Below are positions 15,085 through 21,532 of a stretch of DNA of 23,947 nt, piece after piece. The position numbers and the translations under genes are program-made. The DNA comes from Deltaproteobacteria bacterium (GTDB taxonomy: Bacteria; Desulfobacterota; Syntrophia; Syntrophales; Smithellaceae). The stretch covers positions 1 to 23,947 of the forward strand of contig SBEK01000044.1 of NCBI GenBank assembly GCA_009668925.1, in the 5' to 3' direction. Numbering within the stretch: position 1 is the first letter of the stretch; every line of letters begins with the position of its first letter. The notes under the pieces are model-generated. The model ran no database searches. It was not told the DNA's origin and saw only the letters and a list, made by a program, of their open reading frames with translations.

Positions 15085-16391
15085 TGAATTCAATAAAGAT
15101 CGTTACGCCTGACGACGCCGTCCGGGTCATCAAATCCGGCGACCACATCCATCTGAGCTCGGTGGCCAGTTCCCCACAGTGCTTGCTGAATGCCCTGTGC
15201 CGGCGCGGACGCGCGGGCGATCTGCAGAATGTTCATATTCATCATTTGCATACGGAAGGCCCGGCGCCATACGCGGCCCCTGAATTTGAAGGTATTTTTC
15301 AACTGGATTCCTTCTTTGTCGGTCCCAATGTCCGCCGGCAAACCCAACAGGGATATGCCGATTACATTCCCGTCTTTCTGGGCGAAACGCAACGCCTGTA
15401 CCGGGAGGGTTACCTGCCATGCAATGTGGCCATGATCCAGGTCTGCCCGCCGGACGAGCGGGGCCTTGTGTCCCTGGGAACGTCGGTGGATGCGACACTT
15501 GCCGCCATGGAAGTTGCCCAGACCGTCATTGCGGTTATCAACCCGCATGTCCCGCGGACATGCGGCGATGGACTCATCTCCAGCGACCGCATTGATCTGT
15601 TCGTGGACGACGACACCCCCTTGGAAACGGTTCATTTTGCAGCGCCGGATCAGCTGGAGGCGGCCATCGGCAGACAATGTGCAGCGCTTATTGAAGACGG
15701 CGCCACTCTGCAGATGGGGATCGGTGCGATTCCCAACGCCGTGCTTAGTCAGCTCGGCGGCCACAAAAACCTGGGGATTCACACGGAGATGTTTGCTGAC
15801 GGGGTGATTCCGCTTGTGGAAAAGGGCGTAATCAACGGCGAGAACAAATCAATCGACTGCGGAAAGATAGTGGCGACATTTCTGCTCGGTTCAAAGGAAT
15901 TATACGATTACTCACATCGGAACGAGCAGGTGTTGATGAAAGACGTCGGGTATACGAATGACCCCTTTATCATTTCCAGAAATCCGATGGTCACGGCGAT
16001 TAATTCCGCATTGCAGGTGGATTTGACAGGACAGATCTGCGCCGATTCCCTGGGAACAATGTTTTATTCCGGCGTTGGCGGGCAAATAGACTTCTTTTAC
16101 GGCGCGTCGCGATCGCGCGGCGGCAAGGCCGTTATCGCCATGCCGTCGGTAACGGCCACGGGAGTCAGTAAGCTGGCTCCCATTTTGTTGCCCGGTGCGG
16201 GCGTGGTGACCACACGCGCCCACATGCATTGGCTGGTAACGGAGTACGGTGCGGTGAATCTTTACGGACGCTCCCTGCAGGAGCGGGCCCGGCTGATCAT
16301 CAGCATCGCTCATCCGGACCACCGCGAAACGCTGGACCGGTCGGCATTTGAGCGTTTTGGATCCCATTATCACTTTGTAAAGAAACGATGA
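15084..16391 (+). CDS. Acetyl-CoA hydrolase/transferase family CoA-transferase (4-hydroxybutyrate CoA-transferase-like)
   Basis: A 435-residue CoA-transferase. Family landmarks are DHIHLSSVASSPQCLL near the N-terminus, VSLGTSVDATLAAMEVAQ, the MGIGAIPNAVLSQL segment, and LGIHTEMFADG with the catalytic Glu235. At the C-terminus are VTEYGAVNLYGRSLQERARL and IAHPDHRETLD. Enzymes of this family move CoA between acetyl-CoA and a carboxylate such as 4-hydroxybutyrate, butyrate or succinate through a glutamyl-CoA intermediate. The length is typical. The ATG at 15084 overlaps the hydrolase stop by one base; a longer reading in the same frame from 15012 would run inside the hydrolase gene and adds non-homologous residues. 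It is an intact counterpart to the fused, His-substituted copy at 10664-12568. Acyl substrate unknown. Confidence 0.92.
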   Translation: MNSIKIVTPDDAVRVIKSGDHIHLSSVASSPQCLLNALCRRGRAGDLQNVHIHHLHTEGPAPYAAPEFEGIFQLDSFFVGPNVRRQTQQGYADYIPVFLGETQRLYREGYLPCNVAMIQVCPPDERGLVSLGTSVDATLAAMEVAQTVIAVINPHVPRTCGDGLISSDRIDLFVDDDTPLETVHFAAPDQLEAAIGRQCAALIEDGATLQMGIGAIPNAVLSQLGGHKNLGIHTEMFADGVIPLVEKGVINGENKSIDCGKIVATFLLGSKELYDYSHRNEQVLMKDVGYTNDPFIISRNPMVTAINSALQVDLTGQICADSLGTMFYSGVGGQIDFFYGASRSRGGKAVIAMPSVTATGVSKLAPILLPGAGVVTTRAHMHWLVTEYGAVNLYGRSLQERARLIISIAHPDHRETLDRSAFERFGSHYHFVKKR

Positions 16392-16473
16392 AGATGCATG
16401 TTGAGCATCCGGTTAGGGAAGGGTTGATTTGTCACGGCACCATCGAAATGGCTGCACGGTGAAGACGACAAGA

Positions 16474-16755
16474 TTACGGATCGATCTGCAGCCGGAAATC
16501 ATCCCTTTCCTTTTCCAATCTTTCAAACAATCTGACGACCCGGCTATAATCCCGGCCCATCATCTTCTTCGATTCGTCAGCATGTTGCCAGATGATTTCC
16601 AACGGACCTTCGATATCCGTGGAAAGGACGTCCCAGAGCGCGTCCAGATTGCGGCCAAAGTGCTCCGGTAAGGCAAGTCCGCAGCCAAGCCGATCATAGA
16701 GATCGCTAAGCGATTGAATGCAGCGGCCGTTTATCCGGCAGCGCTTTATCGACAT
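16474..16755 (-). CDS. Barstar-family ribonuclease inhibitor
   Basis: A 93-residue barstar homologue, the cytoplasmic antidote to the RNase encoded just upstream. The core reads LALPEHFGRNLDALWDVL (27-44), with Asp38 and Asp42 matching Asp35 and Asp39 of barstar, the residues that plug the barnase active site. The ATG lies inside the 3' end of the RNase gene (10-base overlap) but has its own strong GGAGG seven bases upstream, which should keep inhibitor synthesis in step with or above toxin. Cys6, Cys12 and Cys25 are present. Confidence in the family is high. Confidence 0.93.
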   Translation of the reverse strand: MSIKRCRINGRCIQSLSDLYDRLGCGLALPEHFGRNLDALWDVLSTDIEGPLEIIWQHADESKKMMGRDYSRVVRLFERLEKERDDFRLQIDP

Positions 16756-17237
16756 GAGGGAACCTCCGTAAAAGTCTGATAATGGTCAATGGTTACCCAT
16801 CGCTCGCCGTCACGCGAGAAGACGAGGCGCTTGCCGCCGCGCCGGCCGCCTTGATAGTCCAGATCCGCTTCCCGCCATTTTCTATGCGGCAGGCGTCGCT
16901 CCAGATTTCCGAACCGGTCGCCGCCGATGCTCATACCTTTGAGCCCGCTTATCGACCACAAATCTTTGCCGGGTTTCCAACCCCGTGACCGGGCCTCTTG
17001 CTTGGTCAGGAATTTAGCCGGAAGTTTCTTGTTTCCCGTGTTGTTCAGGTGGTGGAGGATGCCGACGAGTTCCTGCTCATCGATTGCCGGCAAAAGCCGT
17101 GCATTCAGGGTTTGAACAATCTTCTCACAGGATTGGGCACAGGCGTCCGCAAGCCCTAAGGGACATATCAAAATAAGCAGAATGGCCGTATGAACCAATA
17201 TTCTTCGTTTCATGACCTTCGTTCTACCGCTCATCAT
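16746..17237 (-). CDS. Secreted barnase-like guanyl-specific ribonuclease
   Basis: A 163-residue RNase of the barnase (N1/T1) family with all catalytic positions: Lys71 (KKLPAKFLTK), Glu123 (WREADLDY), Arg133 and Arg137 (GGRRGGKRLVFS) and His152 (IDHYQTF), matching Lys27, Glu73, Arg83, Arg87 and His102 of barnase. The KSIGGD loop appears as MSIGGDRFGN. The N-terminus is an exported signal peptide (MKRRILVHTAILLILICPLG) with likely cleavage after Ala34 (ACA/QS). Cys37 and Cys162 flank the mature domain and could form a disulfide not present in barnase. Start choice is open: ATG at 17237, or the ATG at 17213 (Met9) that begins the classic signal peptide. Neither has good ribosome-site spacing. 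It sits downstream of the Fe-S gene by about 57 bases and overlaps barstar. Confidence 0.93.
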   Translation of the reverse strand: MMSGRTKVMKRRILVHTAILLILICPLGLADACAQSCEKIVQTLNARLLPAIDEQELVGILHHLNNTGNKKLPAKFLTKQEARSRGWKPGKDLWSISGLKGMSIGGDRFGNLERRLPHRKWREADLDYQGGRRGGKRLVFSRDGERWVTIDHYQTFTEVPSCR

Positions 17238-17294
17238 CGTCTACTGAAAATTTCCCGAAACAGTGTTCTTCATATCGGACGCCGTACTCAGACT

Positions 17295-18077
17295 CTATTT
17301 ACAATTGCCGCCTGCCGGGCATGAACTATAGCACTTGAAGCAGGCGTACTGGAAACCGATAAAGCTTGCCTGGTAGGTCATAAAGAAATCCTTGGTGAAA
17401 AGCATTTTGATTTGTTCGTCGGGCGACTTGCCCGCCCATTTCATCCAGAAACTGATGATTTTGGGCAAACCGTAAGGCTGGGAGACTTTGATACACTTCC
17501 CGAAATCCGTCTGCCCTTCAACATTCAAAGCGGCAGCGGGACAGTTTTCCACGCAGAGATTGCACCCCATACACAGGTCCTCGGTCACTCGCGGATCGGA
17601 CGGAAGCGACAGATCGGTGAGCACGGCCATGAAGAGTACGCGCGATCCCAAGCGCGGATGAATGACCAGATTGTGGCGTCCGAAAACGCCCAATCCCGCG
17701 GCCACGGCGGCATGCCTGAGCGATACATCGGCAACGCTCCGCGAATTTTGCGGCGTCAGGTCCAGGGGATAAGAAAGAGGAACGCTCATGGCCTGCGCGC
17801 CGCATTCGTTTTCCAGAAACCGTGATATTTTATAATTGGTCGACCGCGCGTATTCCATGATGTCGAGCCGTCCGTTCATGGCAATCTGGGGATTGGGGCT
17901 CTCGACATGGGACATCTCTTTAACGCAGGCCACAACCATTGATTTCGCTTCCGGGAATATCGTCTCGATTTTCGGGCTCTGAGGGCTCTGGTAATCCGCC
18001 ACAGCAGCAAATCCGATATCGTCTATTCCCAAACTCATTGCGTATTTTCTAATTTTTTCCTTCAGTGCAGCACTCAT
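17295..18077 (-). CDS. QueG-like (COG1600) double [4Fe-4S] cluster protein
   Basis: A 260-residue protein related to epoxyqueuosine reductase QueG and to reductive dehalogenases. RHAAVAAGLGVFGRHNLVIHP (about 121-141) resembles the corrinoid-contacting core of those families. One ferredoxin-like cluster motif is C169xxCxxCxxxCP, and further cysteines Cys195, Cys246, Cys249, Cys253 and Cys259 could complete the second cluster. It is shorter than QueG (usually 310-380 residues) and lacks its C-terminal HEAT-like region; it also has no Tat signal, so it is neither a full QueG nor a respiratory dehalogenase. A soluble corrinoid or Fe-S redox role is inferred. GGAGG six bases before the ATG supports the start. 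The gene follows the TetR gene on the same strand. Confidence 0.8.
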   Translation of the reverse strand: MSAALKEKIRKYAMSLGIDDIGFAAVADYQSPQSPKIETIFPEAKSMVVACVKEMSHVESPNPQIAMNGRLDIMEYARSTNYKISRFLENECGAQAMSVPLSYPLDLTPQNSRSVADVSLRHAAVAAGLGVFGRHNLVIHPRLGSRVLFMAVLTDLSLPSDPRVTEDLCMGCNLCVENCPAAALNVEGQTDFGKCIKVSQPYGLPKIISFWMKWAGKSPDEQIKMLFTKDFFMTYQASFIGFQYACFKCYSSCPAGGNCK

Positions 18078-18115
18078 GCGTGACCTCCATTTACACTTTT
18101 TTAACTATATCCATC

Positions 18116-18144
18116 ATTGCGAACACGAAAGTGAACGTGGCAAT
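18116..18144. repeat. Possible REP-like palindromic element
   Basis: ATTGC...GCAAT ends enclose CACGAAAGTG, giving nested short inverted repeats (CAC-GAAA-GTG inside ATTGC/GCAAT). The wording resembles the ATTGCGAnnnGCGAAGCnACGTGGCAAT class of dispersed intergenic repeats seen in several anaerobe genomes. Only one copy occurs in the window, so the repeat status is unproven. Confidence 0.35.
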
Positions 18145-18221
18145 CTTAAGGCAAAGCCGTCAGGCTGGCGATTCCCCGATAACTAAATGTCACGTGCATG
18201 GGATCGAGTATCCAGAAAACC

Positions 18222-18794
18222 CTACGCACATACGTACCTCTTAATCTGTTTGACCGTTGCATCAAAACTGGCCGGCGACGTCACCCGGACAATTTGGACG
18301 GCGCCCTGCAGGCTCGCCATCGTCAGGACCGCCTGATCCGCGGCGCTGCCCGGAAAATCAAACTCTCCTCTTTTTTTCCCGACCGCCAGAATGTTCTTCA
18401 GCCATTGAAACGTCTTGGAAAGAAGAAATTGTGCTTCCTTTTGCATCTCTTCGGGCAAAGTCTCATAATCCGTCTGAAGCACACCGCCCAGACAGATCTG
18501 TTTTTCCTCCACAAATCTTTTGAATATCAGAAAGAATTCATCCAGCTTTTCCGAACAGGGTAAATCCTTACCGTCGATATGGGTTGCCCACTTTTGAAAA
18601 CGCTGGGCGGCTCGCCGAATAATGGCGACTCCCAGATCGGTTTTTCTGGGGAAATGGTAGTGAATGGAGGCGTTCCTGATATTCAAGGCGCTGGAGATGT
18701 CCCTGTAGCTGAATCCATTATAACCGCGGTCGAGAAGAAGATCTTCGGCGACATCCAGAATCTGTTTAGGCGTATCCATTTTTTCGTCCATCAT
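18222..18794 (-). CDS. TetR/AcrR-family transcriptional regulator
   Basis: A TetR-family repressor of about 190 residues. The N-terminal helix-turn-helix reads ILDVAEDLLLDRGYNGFSYR followed by DISSALNIRNASIHYHFPRK, the classic TetR recognition-helix layout with YHF before the Lys. The C-terminal ligand domain (about 65-190) has no assignable ligand. Three in-frame starts cluster here: GTG 18806, ATG 18794 and ATG 18779; none has a strong ribosome site, and ATG 18794 is chosen because GTG adds only four residues. A perfect palindrome lies 28 bases upstream, which suggests autoregulation. The protein may also control the Fe-S, RNase and barstar genes downstream, though 144 bases separate it from the Fe-S gene. 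Confidence 0.9.
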   Translation of the reverse strand: MMDEKMDTPKQILDVAEDLLLDRGYNGFSYRDISSALNIRNASIHYHFPRKTDLGVAIIRRAAQRFQKWATHIDGKDLPCSEKLDEFFLIFKRFVEEKQICLGGVLQTDYETLPEEMQKEAQFLLSKTFQWLKNILAVGKKRGEFDFPGSAADQAVLTMASLQGAVQIVRVTSPASFDATVKQIKRYVCA

Positions 18795-19187
18795 GTTATT
18801 CAGCACTGCTTTTTCGACTTGTACCTACTAGTAGGTAGGTAGTCAAGATTTATTTTCGACTCTGAGAATGGCGAGGAATGAGAAACCGGGGGGAGAGTGC
18901 GTCAAAGCGCTGCGCACACACGTTTAGAACGTCCAAAGAAAGATGAAGCGAGATAGAAATATTGATTGCGCGATATCCGAATGGTCAATCATTGACTCCG
19001 CTAACGGGGGTTGAGCCTTTGTGACAGGGTTGGAAAAACGCGGACCAACCATTACTTCTTTCCCCGGAAATCCCGCACTGCGCGCCGGAAAGGAGTATAG
19101 AGAAAAGGCGGAAAAAAAGATCGGGAAAACGCAATGTCGAAAGCCCGGCCCTTATCTCTTTGGACAGACGGGAGGGCTCTCTTTGCA
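18795..19187. other. Intergenic region between ribonucleotide reductase end and tetR
   Basis: About 390 bases without a supportable gene. It holds the TetR palindrome (18822-18837) and a 13-base palindrome GTCAATCATTGAC (18984-18996). I found no strong terminator for the reductase gene that ends at 19188, and no RNA gene. Confidence 0.55.
18822..18837. promoter_or_regulatory. Perfect palindromic operator upstream of tetR
   Basis: TACCTACTAGTAGGTA is its own reverse complement over 16 bases, and the GTAG unit repeats again to 18842 (GTAGGTAGGTAG). Size, symmetry and position just upstream of a tetR start are typical of an autoregulatory TetR operator. Confidence 0.7.
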
Positions 19188-21419
19188 TTATGCGCACTCG
19201 CTATAGCCGCAAATGCGGCAAACGGCGCAGCCGCCCTCGTGCTCGACAATACCGCCGCAGTCGGGGCAGGCGCCTTTGCGGAAGACGCGTTTTTCATGCT
19301 GCACCTTGCCGCCGTTGGCTTCTATATGAGCCTGAATCGCTTTAGCGACCGCGTCGGCGCACGACAGGATCTTATTGTCGCCGAAACCGGACGGCGAATG
19401 GCAGGAAATACCTTGCAGCTGCTTGATGACTTGTCGCGTCTGGATGCTGTTGCGCCACGCCAGGGAGACCAGCCGCCCGATGGCTTCGTTTTGTGAAGCA
19501 GCGCAGCCGCCCGCTTTGCCCATTGTGGTGAAGAGCTCAAAGAGGCCCGTGCTGTCCTCATTGACCGTGACATACAGAGGTCCGCAGCCGGTCTGCATCT
19601 GATACGTCCAGCCCTTCAGCACCTTGGGCCGTTCGCGCTTGGTTGTTGATTTGTCTTTGTCGGCGCCGGTCGGCCCAGCGGCTTCCGGCTTTTTTCCCAC
19701 GCTCAGTACCTGCTGATCGCGAGAGCCGTCCCGGTAAATCGTGACACCCTTGCAGTCCAGTTGGTAAGCCAGCTCATAGACGCGGGCGACATCGGCAACA
19801 GTTGCGCCGTTGGTGAAGTTGACCGTTTTGCTGACGGCATTGTCGGTGTGTTTCTGAAAGGCGGCTTGCATCCGGATGTGCACTTCCGGTGTTATATCGT
19901 GCGCGGTGACAAAAAGACTGCGGACGTCTTCCGGGATTTCGGTGAGATTGCGGATCGTACCCTGTTCGGCAATCCGCTGCATAAGTTCCTTCGAGTAAAA
20001 TCCCCTTTCTTTCGCGACAGCTTCAAAAAAGGGGTGAACTTCGACCAGAATATCATTATCCATTACCTGACGGACGTAAGAGACGGCGAAAAGCGGTTCT
20101 ACGCCGGAAGAGGAATTGGCCATAATCGAGATGGTTCCGGTGGGCGCGATCGTCGTCACCGTGGCGTTGCGCATCGACGGCAACCCTTTTTTATCATAGA
20201 CTGACCCCTGGAAATTAGGAAAAATGCCGCGGGTTTTGGCCAAGGCCTGCGATGCAGCATGTCCCTGTGTGTTAATGAACTCCATAACTTTGTGGGCCAG
20301 TTCAATGGCCTCCTCCGAGTTGTAGGGAATGCGAAGTGCAATCAACATATCCGCCCAGCCCATGACACCCAATCCGATTTTGCGGTTCCCCAGGGTCATT
20401 TCGGCAATCTGCGGCAGAGGATAATTGTTGATTTCCACCACGTTATCGAGAAAATGTACAGCCAGATGGACAACTTCACCAAGGCGCTTCCAATCGATCT
20501 GGCCGTTTAGCACTACTTTACTGAGGTTGATGGAGCCCAGGTTGCAGGATTCATAGGGCAGGAGCGGCTGTTCTCCGCAGGGATTGGTCGATTCGATGGT
20601 TCCGACATGCGGTGTCGGATTATCGCGGTTCAGCCGATCGAGAAACACAATGCCGGGCTCGCCGTTTTCCCAGGCCTGCGTGACAATCCGGTTGAAAACC
20701 TTGCGCGCATTCGCCGTTCCGGAAACCTGTCCATCACGGGGATTCAGAAGGTCGTAATTTTCGTCTTTGTCCACAGCCTTCATGAAGGTTTCCGTCAGGC
20801 CGACAGAAATGTTGAAATTATTGAGTTGTTTTTTGTCGGCTTTGCACATGATGAAATCCATGATGTCCGGATGATCGACGCGCAGAATACCCATATTGGC
20901 GCCGCGTCGCGTTCCGCCCTGCTTGATCGTCTCTGTGGCGACGTCGAAAACACGCATAAAGGAGATCGGTCCGCTGGAAATGCCCGTGGTGGTCAAAACA
21001 ACATCATTGGCCGGACGCAGACGGGAAAAAGAAAAGCCCGTACCGCCGCCGGATTTATGAATCAGAGCAGTGTATTTTACGGCATCAAAGATTTCTTCCA
21101 TGGAATCACCGACGGGCAGCACAAAACATGCGGAAAGTTGCCCCAGTTCGCGCCCGGCGTTCATGAGAGTGGGTGAGTTGGGTAAAAATTCCAACTGGCT
21201 CATCATGCGGTAGAATTCTTCGGCAACCGTGGCGATGTCTGCTTTTTCATCAAATTTATGATCTGCGGCGGCGATGGTATCGGCCACGCGCCGAAACATT
21301 TGCACAGGAGTCTCCAGCACCTTGCCCTCTTTATCGCGCTTCAGATAGCGCCGCTCCAGAACAGTAATCGCATTCTTTGTTAACTGCGGAATAATGGGGG
21401 GGTATGCCTTCTTTTCCAT
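19188..21419 (-). CDS. nrdJ: Adenosylcobalamin-dependent (class II) ribonucleoside-diphosphate reductase
   Basis: A 743-residue class II ribonucleotide reductase making deoxyribonucleotides with a B12 radical, in the cytoplasm, without oxygen. After a short N-terminus without an ATP-cone come FLPNSPTLMNAGRELGQLSA with the first redox Cys, GGGTGFSFSRLRP, NPCGEQPLLPYESCNLGSIN carrying the Asn/Cys/Glu active-site set, the APTGTISIMANSSSGVEPLF segment, a TSCPD domain, and a C-terminal zinc-ribbon-like tail CPDCGG...CAVCRICGYSEC. Without an ATP-cone the overall-activity allosteric site is missing. The ATG at 21419 has AAGGAG nine bases upstream. An in-frame extension to 21503 would run through the operator region and is not homologous. 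Two NrdR boxes precede it. No class I or III reductase is in the window. Confidence 0.95.
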   Translation of the reverse strand: MEKKAYPPIIPQLTKNAITVLERRYLKRDKEGKVLETPVQMFRRVADTIAAADHKFDEKADIATVAEEFYRMMSQLEFLPNSPTLMNAGRELGQLSACFVLPVGDSMEEIFDAVKYTALIHKSGGGTGFSFSRLRPANDVVLTTTGISSGPISFMRVFDVATETIKQGGTRRGANMGILRVDHPDIMDFIMCKADKKQLNNFNISVGLTETFMKAVDKDENYDLLNPRDGQVSGTANARKVFNRIVTQAWENGEPGIVFLDRLNRDNPTPHVGTIESTNPCGEQPLLPYESCNLGSINLSKVVLNGQIDWKRLGEVVHLAVHFLDNVVEINNYPLPQIAEMTLGNRKIGLGVMGWADMLIALRIPYNSEEAIELAHKVMEFINTQGHAASQALAKTRGIFPNFQGSVYDKKGLPSMRNATVTTIAPTGTISIMANSSSGVEPLFAVSYVRQVMDNDILVEVHPFFEAVAKERGFYSKELMQRIAEQGTIRNLTEIPEDVRSLFVTAHDITPEVHIRMQAAFQKHTDNAVSKTVNFTNGATVADVARVYELAYQLDCKGVTIYRDGSRDQQVLSVGKKPEAAGPTGADKDKSTTKRERPKVLKGWTYQMQTGCGPLYVTVNEDSTGLFELFTTMGKAGGCAASQNEAIGRLVSLAWRNSIQTRQVIKQLQGISCHSPSGFGDNKILSCADAVAKAIQAHIEANGGKVQHEKRVFRKGACPDCGGIVEHEGGCAVCRICGYSECA

Positions 21420-21468
21420 GGAAATGAACTCCTTTGAGATATGATTAAAAGATAAAAAAGTCAAAAAA

Positions 21469-21484
21469 ACACTACATGTAGTAT
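21469..21484. promoter_or_regulatory. NrdR box, gene-proximal
   Basis: ACACTACATGTAGTAT has a perfect 12-base core palindrome ACTACATGTAGT and matches the NrdR consensus (ACACTATATATAGTGT-like). It starts 50 bases before the reductase ATG and forms a pair with the box at 21500. Confidence 0.78.
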
Positions 21485-21499
21485 GATTTATGACATTAA

Positions 21500-21515
21500 A
21501 CACAACATCTAGAGG
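21500..21515. promoter_or_regulatory. NrdR box, distal
   Basis: ACACAACATCTAGAGG shares ACAC-ACAT-TAG with the proximal box at exactly 31 bases offset, three helical turns, the spacing usual for tandem NrdR boxes. A TTGACA -35-like hexamer on the minus strand (21522-21517) is immediately upstream, with a weak TAATGT at 18 bases, so NrdR would cover the promoter. Confidence 0.72.
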
Positions 21516-21532
21516 TTGTCAATAGAACGAAA

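Noticed and set aside
19021..19206. Small plus-strand frame beside the reductase end
   Set aside because: GTG start without ribosome site and no recognisable product.
21420..21503. 28-residue N-terminal extension of the ribonucleotide reductase
   Set aside because: It overlaps the NrdR boxes and lacks homology; AAGGAG supports the ATG at 21419.
21420..21532. Cobalamin riboswitch upstream of the class II reductase
   Set aside because: The leader is too short and shows no B12-box-like conserved segment; NrdR boxes explain the region better.
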